From Pyrenopolyporus hunteri (lineage: Eukaryota > Ascomycota > Sordariomycetes > Xylariales > Hypoxylaceae), in the NCBI GenBank assembly GCA_902806595.1, contig CADCXC010000038.1:3348001-3412000 (forward strand): DNA of 64,000 nt, written 5' to 3'. The translations under genes and the position numbers were made by a program. Below are positions 35,552 to 46,232 of this stretch, in pieces (the stretch's first letter is position 1; each line of letters begins with the position of its first letter). A model generated the notes under the pieces. That model was not told where the DNA came from. It saw only the letters and a list, made by a program, of their open reading frames with translations, and ran no database searches.

Positions 35552-37088
35552 CTAATCGGAATCCTCGTCCGAAGAAGCTTCAGCTTTCTTCTTGCCGCGC
35601 CCCTTCCTGGGGGCGCCCTTCTTCGCGTCCTTGGCGCTCTTGCGATCGACCTGGTCCTGGACCCTGACGCGCTCGGCGGCGCCCTGCTCCTGGAGGCGCG
35701 CGTCGGCGGCCTTGAACTCGTCGCTCTCGGGGTCCATGCCGATCAGGCTCTCGAGCAGCTTGATCTCGTCCGCCCAGACCTGCTTGTCCTCCACCGTCTT
35801 CCCGTCGGGGCCCTTGCGCTCGATCGGCGTCTCCAGGACCATCGGCATGTCCTGGAAGGCCTCGTGGTTCATCACGTTGTGGAACGCGCGCAGACCCAGG
35901 AACCCGGTGCCAATGTTCGCGTGGAGGTCCCGGTGCGAGTTGAGGGGCGCTTTGGAGTCGTTGATGTGGAACGCTTTTAGATACTCGCCCCCTACGATAC
36001 TGTTGAATTTGCTTATGGTGTCTTCGAAAGCTTCGGGGGAGCGGAGGTCGTAGCCCGCGGCGAAGGCGTGGCACTGTGGATTAGGGTTAGCATAGGCTAT
36101 TTAAGCGTAGGGAAGTGAGCTCAGAGCTTTAGCTAGGGGGGCTCGAGAGACAACAAGAACTCGGGTATAAATGAATAGGGGCAGGTAACCCTCCGAAAAC
36201 ACCTACCGTGTCTATACAAACTCCAACTCGGCTCTTATCATCTATAAGCGCGATAATATCTCGGAGATCTTCGAACGTAGATCCGACGACATTGCCCTGC
36301 CCGGCCATGTTCTCTAGCACCGTTATGACGGTACTCGTGGCCTTGTGCGCCTTGTTAAGCTGCGCGGCTATCCTGCCGATAGCGGCCTCCCTGGTATCGC
36401 CGTTCGAATTCCCCGGGTGGAAATTATACAGCCTGATACCGAGCGACTCGCAGCGCTTTAGATCGTCGAGGAATGCGTTGTAGGCCTGGTCGGCCTTCTC
36501 CTTCTCCGCCTGGGCGAGGTTGACGAGATAGGAGCCGTGTGGGAGGCAATGCTTATGGACCTCGAACTTGTGCTGCTTTGATAGCGAGCGGAACCCGTCG
36601 ACGGCCTCGGGGGCTATGGGCGGGTTGGCCCATTTGCGCTGGGACTTGAGGAATAATGCGAACGCGTTTGCGCCGATGTGGACGGCGTTGTTGATGGAAT
36701 TATGTACTCCTCCCGCGCTGCTGACGTGCGCGCCGATGTACATGGACTTCTTCAGAGTATTGATTAGGGTGCGCTTTGCGAGAGCCATGAGGTCTTCGGT
36801 TTTGGCTTTGGCTTTGGCCGTCATCCGTCTCTTTCCGGGTTTAGATTCGTCGGCGGCGGGCTCTCCTTCGTCCTCGTCCTCGCCGTTGATTTCGTCCGCC
36901 TTTCGCTTCTTGGCAGACTTAGGCTCCCCCACAGTGGCGGTGGCACCGTCGTCTTCGCTTTCTTCAGCGGCCTTATGTTTCACAGCTTTAGCCTTTGATG
37001 CACTTTTAGCAGAGGTGCTGGCTTCGGCGACGGCTGTAGTTGCCTTCGCAATGGCCTTCTTAACCCGGGATGACTGTCGAGGGGGCAT
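35552..37088 (-). CDS. apn1: AP endonuclease 1 (Apn1, endonuclease IV family)
   Basis: Zinc-dependent class II AP endonuclease and 3'-diesterase, the step after Ogg1 in base-excision repair. Minus-strand exons 37088-36207 and 36073-35552 give 467 residues; the 133-nt intron 36074-36206 has a GTAGGT donor, TGCTAAC branch site and CACAG acceptor. All nine trinuclear zinc ligands of the family can be placed: H184 (LPHGSY), H224 (FHPGN), E259 (VLENMAG), D293 and H296 (CIDTCHAF), H330 (FHIND), D343 and H345 (RDLHANIG) and E375 (VLETP), with spacing equal or nearly equal to E. coli Nfo. A Lys/Ala-rich, acidic and basic arm (1-112) precedes the barrel, and a Lys-rich tail (KKGAPRKGRGKKK) follows; both could carry nuclear signals, as the C-terminus does in yeast Apn1. 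The last ~300 nt of coding sequence are markedly GC-rich. Confidence 0.96.
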
Positions 37089-39779
37089 TGTGAATACTTT
37101 GATTACTTTTACGAGTAGAAGAAGAAATCAAGGCAGATGAACACGTGCAGGTGTATGTAGTTTTTGGATCCTTATGGAATCATAGTACTATGATGTCCGA
37201 GGTGTCCGAGGCGATTGAATAGGAGCTGGATGAATGTGTGTAACTACTATTATCTAGCATTCTGAACATACCGAGAAAGGGAAAGGGGTCCGACAGAGCG
37301 CGTCTGATCGCGACAAGTGCTGACCCGTGCTCACGTGCAGTCAATTGCGAGCAACTGCAAATCAATTAAACCCCTCGAGAGACGTACCACACGCTTTGTC
37401 CAAAGGCCTATCGATAAGCCAGCCACAAGTCCCGACGTTGTGTAACCCCCAAAACTCGCGTACCCCCAAAAATGATAATTGGAAATATCTATCGAATCTA
37501 TTCAGCTGACAGTGTGCAACCGGTAAATGATAAAGGAAAGGAGTAAAGGAAGAAGATTACAAATTCTATAACCCAATTAAGTTGGATAAGTTAGGGACTT
37601 CGGTAAGCTTAGGCTGGGTACTAGGCAAGTAACGTCCCATCACGGGTTATTGTTTTGACTCGGATATCGTATAGGTACCTACCTCCTAGGCGGGAGAGCG
37701 AGGACGCAGATTTGCTTTTTATCTTATCGTCCGAGGCATCCGCTAGGTATCGTCGTGCGGTACTGTCTATGTACATGCACATACATACATAGATAGGTAC
37801 ATGTAGAGTCCCGATGTTTGTCAATTGCCTCTTGCGAAGTTGGATGAAGAAGTAGGTACCCTTCTAAATTCCCACTATCCGAGGGCCAGTGCCCTATCAG
37901 GTACGTTACTGATGTATTGTACAAGAAATAAGTACCGTGCTAGTATGGATTGGTTCTTTTCCCACATTGCCATCAATGGTAGATCTGCCAATCTTGTTTC
38001 TGTTACTTTGATTATCGTGTCGGAACATGTTTCGATATGTTTCGACAGGTCTTGGTCAAACGAGGCGACGTATACGTACCCAGATATCTCGGAATATCTC
38101 GACACACATAAATATCTCGGCGCGCGCACAGCTAACTGCGCTTGCGACAGAAATTGCAAGAGATCACACGACCTCTTGCGAATTCGGGCAATGTCCCTCG
38201 TGGTCGAGACTGTCGAGGTGTATTGCCCAGAGAATCGTCGTTTTGCCCAGCACTTGGCTGCGTTTTCTTGCAGAGCCGAGGAAAAGCTTAGCGACCTCTC
38301 AACGGACGCGAAGACTGTTTTTCTCGACATTTCTGACCAACCACCTCTCGGGACCTTTCAACCGGACCAGCCTGCTGCTCCCAGACGGGCGGGGGTTTCG
38401 AACCTGCTATGCACTAGCGTCGCTTTTACAGAATCTTCCTCGGCCACCGCCGCGTTGTTCTGGCCTATCCTGGTCCGTTCTGGTTCCATAATATCTCGAG
38501 TGAACTATATACACCACTCGGCCCGCATAGGCCCCCTGCCCGTTGCTCCAAGTACCAGATCAGCTTATTTTCGGCGCAGAGGTACGCGTGCTCGTCGGGA
38601 GGAAGTAGATTTCCCTAGTGCCTGACAGGGATCTGTGCCGAATCATCTGGATCAAAACGAAAACGTGGTCCAATTCTGGCTTCTCATTGGCCAAACCTTC
38701 GTCGCCTCAAGATCCAGAGATAAGTCCAAGTCTAAACATCGAACCTGATAGTTCCTGTGTTCCCGGGGCGTACCTCGTTTTTACGTCAATGACCAAAATA
38801 CATCACCACATCAACTTCCGCTTTGAGACTGCCTTCAACTCGTCACCTCCCCTTGTTGAGATTACACGTGCGGCCTATTACGGTCGACAATGGACTGTCC
38901 ACGAAGCTTCGTTTGGAATGACTGGATGAGAACCCGGTTCTCTCCCGATTCATGGTCGTAAACCTGTCTTTGTTGCCCCTAGTAATGCTTGCAGTATCCC
39001 GACATAAGCCAACATACATAGTGGGAGAACACTCAGGTATGTACTGATGTATTAGACCGATGTCCAGGGACGCTGACGCGGGCTATGCAGCCCCATCGCC
39101 AAGAGGATGCTAGACCCGCATTGTACGTAAAGAAGGTCGGTCCCCTAAACAGTTTTGTGGGGGATGGCAGCTTACCAGTCAGAAGCCAAGAATCTCCATC
39201 GTGCGCAGTGCTACCTGCTAGTCTACCGACCTGGTACTTACTCTAGTACTCCTAGCCTCTACCGAATCGTGGGTATTATTATCTCTGATCGATTTAAAAC
39301 TGATCTTCCATGAGGTAGCTCGCCACGGCTCCCCCGTAGGAATTTTTTTTCTTGCTTAATAACTCATCATTCGTTTATATAACCGTGGGCTAGGCCATCC
39401 TTACCCCCCGGATATAGAAAAATACATATTCATCTCTTCCATTCTCGTAAAAGCACCGGCATATTTAGCTGTTGTCCTATACAGTTAACCGTACGCCCGT
39501 GGGGAAACCTGCTCAGCATACTGGTCGCGTGCCCTGTTTCAAACTCTCTTTTCATCCCAGACCTAAGAAACGGGACACCCAGACAACCCTATCCGCCATT
39601 CCCCTGAAGCCAAGACGACGCCGTCTCGTTGTGTCACGCTGTAACGGGGACTCGGCGAAATAGACTTTGGTTACGTCTCAAATATATATAAATATCCGAG
39701 CAACCTTATCACATTCCACTCTACTCCGTTCCTCCCATTCGTCCATCATCCGTACCACATTCTCTGTACAAAGAAAGCC
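37089..39779. other. 2.7-kb divergent spacer between apn1 and the MFS gene
   Basis: Carries the apn1 promoter and the transporter promoter. An open frame at 37825-38625 (first ATG 37912) is long, but two other frames over the same bases are also open and none has a recognisable domain, so no gene is called. Three ATATCTCG words occur within about 35 nt near 38090-38125. Confidence 0.45.
39683..39692 (+). promoter_or_regulatory. Possible TATA box of the MFS gene
   Basis: A TATATATAAA stretch lies about 90 nt before the transporter start codon, in a suitable position. This is a sequence match only. Confidence 0.4.
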
Positions 39780-42103
39780 ATGGCGAGATTTCTTCGCCGT
39801 CATCACGAACATGATCCCCCAATAGGAGAGATTCCCGTGCCTCATGGCCCCGTTACGGGTGATGAGCACCAACACTATCCTCGGAGATCTTCCACAAACT
39901 ATACCACCGAATATGAGAGGCAGATCTTTTCGCACCTAACACGTCCGGACGATTCGTATACGAGCGATGGCGTCTATTGGGCCGACCTGCCCTTCTGGAA
40001 GCGCTTCTCTTTCGTCAGCAAAGTCGACCGAGCTGAAAGCGCCGCCGAAGCCAAGGGTATCTGGGCCATGGTCAAGGAAGACCCTCTAAGTCCGGTCTCT
40101 TGGTACTTCAGGAACGCCATCCTTCCTGGTGCCGGACTCGGCTTGGAAGGTTACGTCCTCTTCTCCATCGGAAATCTGGAGCCTCTTTTTTCGAACGTGT
40201 GGGGGAGCTGCTGGAACAAGGACACCGCTACGGAATGTAGCCAAAACTGGGTCGCCTCTGTGACCTACCTTGAGATTATTGGTATCATGGTTGGCCAAGT
40301 CATGGTCGGGGTAAGCTTTGCCTTCTTTTCCGGTACCCCTGACCAAATTAGCGAGTGGTCGCTAACAGCTTCGCACAGATTATCGGCGACTGGATCGGTC
40401 GACGATGGGGCCTGATTCAAGATGCTGTAGTTATGCTTCTCGGCCTTCTGATGTTGACAGGGTCTTGGGGCACAACACTCCAAGGTTGGGTCATCATGTA
40501 CGCTTGGTCCTTGTTCGTCTATGGTAAGTCGTTCTTGGATGAGTTTTTGAATTCGCCTATAACGGCAATTAACACGCTCGATATCAGGCATCGGAGTCGG
40601 CGGCGAATACCCCATTACGGCTACGTCTTCTATGGAAAACGCCGTGACAGCCGGCAGATTGTCAACTAGGGACGACCGTCTCCACCGTGGTCGCAAAGTA
40701 ACCATGGCATTCTTGATGCAAGGTTGGGGTCAATTCGTCAACCAAGTCGTGCTCATCGTGCTTCTGGTAATTTTCAACCGCGGCAATGGCGACCCTCCGT
40801 ATTCTACGACCGCGGCGCAGTATGCTTTCCGCCTGTCCTTCGCTTTCCCGGCTATCGGTACCCTGTGGTTGACCTACTACCGTACTTGGAGAATGAAGTC
40901 CGCTAGCAAGCACCTCGAGATAGCCAAGAAAAAGGCGAATGTAACGGGATACGACGTTCGATCTCTCAAGCTGACTATCAGCAATTTCGGCGGGCGTCTA
41001 TTGGCCACCGCCGGCGGATGGTTCTGTAACGATGTGTTCTTCTATGGCAACAAGCTCTTCCAAGGTAAGATATGATGCAAACCGCACGTGGTGTTATCGA
41101 CGTGCATAGGCTTACATCGTTCAAGGTCAATTCATCAAGGTCATCTCTGACAACCCTAAATCCATTATGACGACGTGGACGTGGAACTTGGTCAACGTTG
41201 TCGTTTCGCTTGCTGGCTACTATGCGGCGTCTATGTTGATCGACAACAAAATGTACGGACGGAAAACTATGCAACAGGTTAGTCTTCGGCGGCGTCCTTA
41301 TCCTGTCTCATATCGGACTAACGTGGAATTAGATTGGTTTCCTGATGTGCTTCATCATGTTTGTAGTCCCGGCATTCCACTACGACTACTACATCAGCCC
41401 GGCGGGAATCCATGCTTTCCAAGCGATGTACTTCCTATCGTCTTTCTTTAACCAGTTCGGTCCTAACTCGGTCACCTTCCTCGTCGCCGGTGAGGTATTC
41501 CCGACTCAGATTCGCGCTAGTGCCCACGGGTTCTCGGCAATGATTGGGAAGGCTGGTGCTCTCCTGGCCTCTGTGTTATATAACTACATCGATACCCGGA
41601 CCAAGTTCTACGTCGTTCCGTGGTTTGGTCTTGCTGGCATGCTCATCACGTGGCTATGGCTCCCTGACACGACCGGCCTCGACCTCAAGGAACAGGAACG
41701 CCGGTGGCAATATATCCTCCAAGGTCGCGAGAACGAATATCACGGCATCGCCATCCACCCACAGCACCTTTCCCTTTGGGAGAGATGGACGGGTGTCGGA
41801 AAGAACTATCATCCTGACCTGGACATGAAGGCCAAGATCAGGGACATGCGTGCCGACTGGGAGGAGAGAGAAGCGGCCAGAGCGGAAAGCGACGAGGAAG
41901 CCGCAACTCCGTTCGAAGAAGACGAAGACTACACTCACGAGATCTACAACTACTTCAAGGGCATCCCAAGCACTAGCGTCAACTCGCTGAAGCAGGAAAA
42001 GGGGGTAGACAGGATATCGCCTTCCGGTACTCCTAGCGAGACGCTAGAAGAGACGACGCTGGATGAGAAAAGTAACTCCAAGGCGTCTACATCGTCTAAC
42101 TGA
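39780..42103 (+). CDS. MFS transporter of the phosphate:H+ symporter (PHS) type
   Basis: Predicted plasma-membrane proton symporter for phosphate or a glycerophospho-compound (Git1-like). Five exons, 39780-40310, 40379-40523, 40588-41064, 41126-41277 and 41333-42103, give 691 residues; the four introns are 55-68 nt with GT-AG ends, and CTAAC branch sites are clear in the first and last. The MFS loop motif GDWIGRRWG follows helix 2, and the PHS signature GIGVGGEYPITAT lies in helix 4. A second conserved block is GEVFPTQIRASAHG after helix 10, and a central cytosolic loop carries a KKKAN stretch. The N-terminal ~110 residues are hydrophilic, and the C-terminal tail (about 130 residues) is acidic and Ser/Thr-rich, suitable for phosphorylation or ubiquitin control. 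The precise substrate cannot be told from sequence. Start: ATG after a short leader with a TATA-like box upstream. Confidence 0.93.
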
Positions 42104-42708
42104 GAGGGTTCACCCCGAATCCGAAGAGGAATGATTTGTATTTTTGCTAGACTTTGAATGTTTCATTCAGGCGAATGAGAGGGAATGACGAAACCTCATT
42201 GACTGAGGTTTAGGCTGGGTCAAAGGTGGTTTTCTCGGTATCATCAGACGAATGAATAGCACGGCGTTCCGGGCGCGAAGATCGAGTTGAATAGTAGCTA
42301 AATGCTTGGGGTATAAAGATCTACAGACCTTTTACAATAGGTTTTCATCTAATATGATGTTTATGGGAAAATGGGACGCTCCGTAATCCGCAGGTACTCA
42401 CCGGCTAGTTACATAGGTACCTACATATCCAGCGCCCGCCACTGTCAAGTGATAGCGCGTAAATGACCGTCGCGTTAAAAGTGGAGATTGCTATTGCGTA
42501 CCTAGTACCAGGGACCTTCCGACCGAGGGGCAACAATTCTTCCTCTTAGTCTTTTTAATCCATTTCACCCAAGTCTTAGAAGTCTGCTACCCTAGTTGTC
42601 TGCCTATTGGCGAATGTGTCTTCGTATATTGGAGCTGCGACAATGCTACTATGAGTGAAACTGGTGGTATGCTTAATTGCGCAAAGTCTACACCAATTCC
42701 CGCCCACG
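42104..42708. other. Spacer between the MFS gene and pso2
   Basis: 3' UTR of the transporter and the pso2 promoter. No coding evidence. The pso2 reading frame is open upstream of its ATG to a GTG at 42655, but that stretch is probably leader. Confidence 0.5.
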
Positions 42709-45315
42709 ATGCCCGCCTCGACGAAGCCGGCAGCCCCTCGGAGACAGATCAAATTGAACTTCGGCCCTGCAGCGAACGGTAAGGGCGGGAACGCAAAGAC
42801 GCCCAGCGGGAAGAAGAAGCCCCCAGCAAATGGAAATATACTCAATTTTTTCCAAAAGGTCGAAGTAGAGGAGCAGCTCTTCTGCGCTAACCCTGCCGAC
42901 AAATCCACCTCCACGCCCAGCGTTGTACCCCCGTCGCTGACGAAGGAGGATGAGGATCTATTCGGGGATCGCGAAATAGATCAAGACGTTATACAAGAGA
43001 CGAGATCTCCCAAGCGGAGAAAGCTGAGCCATGAGGGGGGTGAGAGTTTACCACATAACCTAGAGAGTACGCGGGTTAGCGAGCCCGAGAAGAAAGTAGC
43101 TGCGCCGGAACGAACGGGGACGAAAAGAGCCAAAGCGAAAGGTCCCTTTTTACTTGAATCCGATAGCGAAGACGACGAGATAGAAACCCCACCATTAGAA
43201 GATACTACAAATGCCGAGGCGGTTACTACAGCATCCAACATCGAAAATGATCCTATCGAGTTAGCCACAATCGCCGTACCAAACCTGCCGGTCGACGAAA
43301 GTTGCCCAGAAGTACCCGATATTCCGCCCCTAAACCAAGAGGAGTCCGTATACGAGGAATTTAAAGATCTTGAGGACACAGAGGGGCTATTCGACGACAT
43401 TGAAGAATTTGACGACGGCGAAGAATATCGTGAGAGGCGGTACATGGAAGAACAAGCGAGACTTGAAGCCGAAGAAGCGGGTAATTACACCTCAGATGGC
43501 GTGGCAGATGGGAGCGAAGGGATCGTAGAAAGCTGCCCGTTGTGTAACGCAAGTCTAGCTGGCATCACCCCGGAGCAAGCAACTGTCCACGTGAATGCTT
43601 GTTTAGACGGCAGCCCGGTACCTCTTCCCAAGCCGAAGACAGAAGAGAAACCGGCGGTGGAGACGGTTGATGCGCCCGAAGTTAGCAAGCGCTTTGCTAA
43701 GGCTGCTATACCACGGCCCGGTCAAGCCAACCCTATCACCCTCGGGAGCACAGCAAACCAAAACACTTCGGCCTTCAGCAAGCTGATGTCCGGACACGCA
43801 GAGGACGCGGCTTGGGCCTCAGCCGCAGCCGCCGAGCAGGCCTCGCGAGGCAAACCAGCATATAAGCGAACTTGTCCCTTTTATAAGATCATGCCCGGAT
43901 TTTCCATTTGTGTCGACGCTTTTAGGTACGGGGCTGTGAAGGGTTGCAACGCCTACTTCCTCAGTCACTTCCACAGCGACCATTATGTTGGTCTGACGGC
44001 TAATTGGTGTCATGGACCCATCTACTGCAGCAAGGTGACGGGGAGCCTCGTCAAGAGCCAACTCCGAACTGCGGCAAAGTGGGTGAGAGAGCTAGAATTT
44101 GACGAGACGGTCGAGGTTCCGGGGACCGAAGGGGTGACCGTTACCATGATACCGGCCAATCATTGCCCGGGCAGTTCGTTGTTCCTCTTCGAGAAAGCCA
44201 TCGGAAAGGGGCCTGGCAAGAGGAAGCAGCGGATTCTCCACTGTGGTGATTTTCGAGCTTGCCCAGCCCATGTTACCCATTCGTTGTTAAGGCCGGATAT
44301 AGTGGACGCTGTCTCAGGCAAAGTGAAGCAACAGAGAATCGATATCTGCTATCTAGATACGACATACCTCAATCCTCGGTACTCTTTCCCTCCGCAAGAT
44401 GATGTTATCTCGGCCTGTGCCGAGTTCTGCAAGTCGATATCCGGCGATTCTGATGACGCGGACGGGATTCTCAACGCGCTAAAGCAGGAGAAGGGCTCGG
44501 TTAGCAAGTTCTTCCAAAAGGAAGGGAAGGCGTCTTCATCCTCCGCCGACAAAGCCGAAGGCAAGCCACAGAAAAACCGCCTCCTCGTCGTCTGCGGCAC
44601 GTACTCCATCGGTAAGGAGCGCATATGCAAGGCCATCGCGCAGGCTCTCGGGACCAAGATCTTCGCTTCCCCCGCCAAGATCAAGATGTGCTCGCAGCTA
44701 GGCGACCCGGAGCTCACGGCGCTCATGACGTCGAACCCGCTCGAGGCCCAGGTCCACATGCAGATGCTGATGGAGATCCGCGCCGAGACCCTGCAGGACT
44801 ACCTCGACAGCTACAAGCCCCACTTCTCCCGCATCGTCGGCTTCCGCCCCAGCGGCTGGAACTTCCGTCCGACGCCCGCGGGGAAAGGCGGCTCGGCTCC
44901 CGCCGCCGCGGCGAACGCGAACGCGTCGCCCGCCAGCGTGCCGACCGCGGCGCTCCTGCACGGCCCGGCCTGGCGCACGCGCTTCTCCAAGGCGGACCTG
45001 AGGGCCCAGCGCGGGAGCACCCGCCAGGCCATGTGCTTCGGCGTCCCGTACTCGGAGCACAGCAGCTTCCGCGAGCTGGCGCTGTTCCTCATGGCCCTGC
45101 GCGTCGACAAGGTCGTGCCCACCGTCAACGTGGGCAGCGAGCCGAGCCGCAGGCGCATGAAGGCTTGGATCGATAGGTGGTTGGCTGAGAGGAGGAAGGG
45201 CGGGTTGGTTAGGGTGTTGGAGGGCGGGGAGGAAGAGGGGGATAAGGGGAAAGAGTTGGAGAGGGAGAAGTTATGGGAGGGTAAGGATGGGAAGGGTGGC
45301 GGGGCTTGGTGGTAG
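42709..45315 (+). CDS. pso2: DNA crosslink-repair nuclease Pso2/Snm1
   Basis: Beta-CASP metallo-beta-lactamase 5' exonuclease that processes interstrand crosslinks in the nucleus. One exon, 868 residues from the ATG at 42709, chosen over the upstream GTG because it begins MPASTKPAAP just before conserved sequence. A PCNA-box-like NILNFFQK lies at 43-50. A UBZ4 ubiquitin-binding finger is formed by C276, C279, H294 and C298. The nuclease starts at about 390: HFHSDH (420-425, metal-binding motif 2), IPANHCPGSS, HCGDFRA, then the beta-CASP part with LDTTYLNPRYSFP, VCGTYSIGKER, VGFRPSGWNF and VPYSEHSSFREL. An insertion before VVCGTYSIG contains KFFQK, resembling the N-terminal motif. The tail is Gly/Glu/Lys-rich. 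Family length is variable, and this is on the long side. The 3' quarter of the gene is strongly GC-rich. Confidence 0.95.
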   Translation: MPASTKPAAPRRQIKLNFGPAANGKGGNAKTPSGKKKPPANGNILNFFQKVEVEEQLFCANPADKSTSTPSVVPPSLTKEDEDLFGDREIDQDVIQETRSPKRRKLSHEGGESLPHNLESTRVSEPEKKVAAPERTGTKRAKAKGPFLLESDSEDDEIETPPLEDTTNAEAVTTASNIENDPIELATIAVPNLPVDESCPEVPDIPPLNQEESVYEEFKDLEDTEGLFDDIEEFDDGEEYRERRYMEEQARLEAEEAGNYTSDGVADGSEGIVESCPLCNASLAGITPEQATVHVNACLDGSPVPLPKPKTEEKPAVETVDAPEVSKRFAKAAIPRPGQANPITLGSTANQNTSAFSKLMSGHAEDAAWASAAAAEQASRGKPAYKRTCPFYKIMPGFSICVDAFRYGAVKGCNAYFLSHFHSDHYVGLTANWCHGPIYCSKVTGSLVKSQLRTAAKWVRELEFDETVEVPGTEGVTVTMIPANHCPGSSLFLFEKAIGKGPGKRKQRILHCGDFRACPAHVTHSLLRPDIVDAVSGKVKQQRIDICYLDTTYLNPRYSFPPQDDVISACAEFCKSISGDSDDADGILNALKQEKGSVSKFFQKEGKASSSSADKAEGKPQKNRLLVVCGTYSIGKERICKAIAQALGTKIFASPAKIKMCSQLGDPELTALMTSNPLEAQVHMQMLMEIRAETLQDYLDSYKPHFSRIVGFRPSGWNFRPTPAGKGGSAPAAAANANASPASVPTAALLHGPAWRTRFSKADLRAQRGSTRQAMCFGVPYSEHSSFRELALFLMALRVDKVVPTVNVGSEPSRRRMKAWIDRWLAERRKGGLVRVLEGGEEEGDKGKELEREKLWEGKDGKGGGAWW

Positions 45316-46232
45316 TGACCTGAGAGGGTCGTGGAGGAGGTGGGTGTTGGATACCTGTCTCCTGGGAGGTAGATACTATATATGCTATGCGTGTGCCTCG
45401 GGCTTGTAGTAAGAATTCAACGCTCACAACGCTCGTCGTTTTTTTCGAGTATGTGTCTATCGTGGTGATTGTCCCCTGAATCTCATAAATGGCCGTGTTT
45501 ATGTTGTGAGAGAGAGTAGGGCTTTAGTATCGAAAGTGCCCATTCACTTTGACGATTACTCGCTGTTAGTCAATATCGACGTTAGGTGTGCCTATCGCTT
45601 AAGATTTATACCCTCGGATGGCCCCTATGATCTAGGATTCGAGTATAGTAACCGCGGAAAATGGTCTTCGATCCGATAATGGCCATACAGCGTAGAGTAG
45701 CTTCGATAGCCTCCGTGTTTAAATTTAGGAGAGTAACAGCTAATTCAAAGGTATATCACCTCCGTTCGTATGGGTTTGGACAGTATTGTCAGCAACAATG
45801 TAGGAGTTATCCACTGGTGAAGAGAGGTACAATATGAACTGGGTATAGATACCTAAATCTTCAGGTACTTAGGTAGGTAGGAGGCCTGGAAGGAAGTTCT
45901 TGGCAGGACCATCGTCACGTCTATGAGAGTATAAAACAGAGCTATAGCCTCCTGTTGATATTACGAGTGCGATTTCGTCACCCGCACGAACCTATCCATA
46001 CCTATGGTATCACGACGATACACTTGCTCATTATAGATCTGCTGAAGGATAAGGCCGCTCGGTTCCAATGCTTCTTCCCCATCATCACACTAGGATCTAA
46101 CGTGGCCAATCCTTCGTCTCCTCTCGTATCCGGCGTGTGGTGATGATGCCTCCTCGGTTCTGCTAATACCGACGTTGGTGTCCTTCTCTGCCTACCGTTC
46201 TTTCGTGCCCCCTGGACGTACCGTTATTGCTT
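45316..46232. other. Convergent spacer between pso2 and lsm2
   Basis: 3' ends of two converging genes. Contains a TAGGTAGGTAGG tract near 45871-45881. No coding evidence beyond short frames. Confidence 0.55.

Noticed and set aside
42655..42708. GTG-led extension of pso2
   Set aside because: Nuclear genes rarely start at GTG, the extra 18 residues are not family-like, and an ATG follows at 42709.
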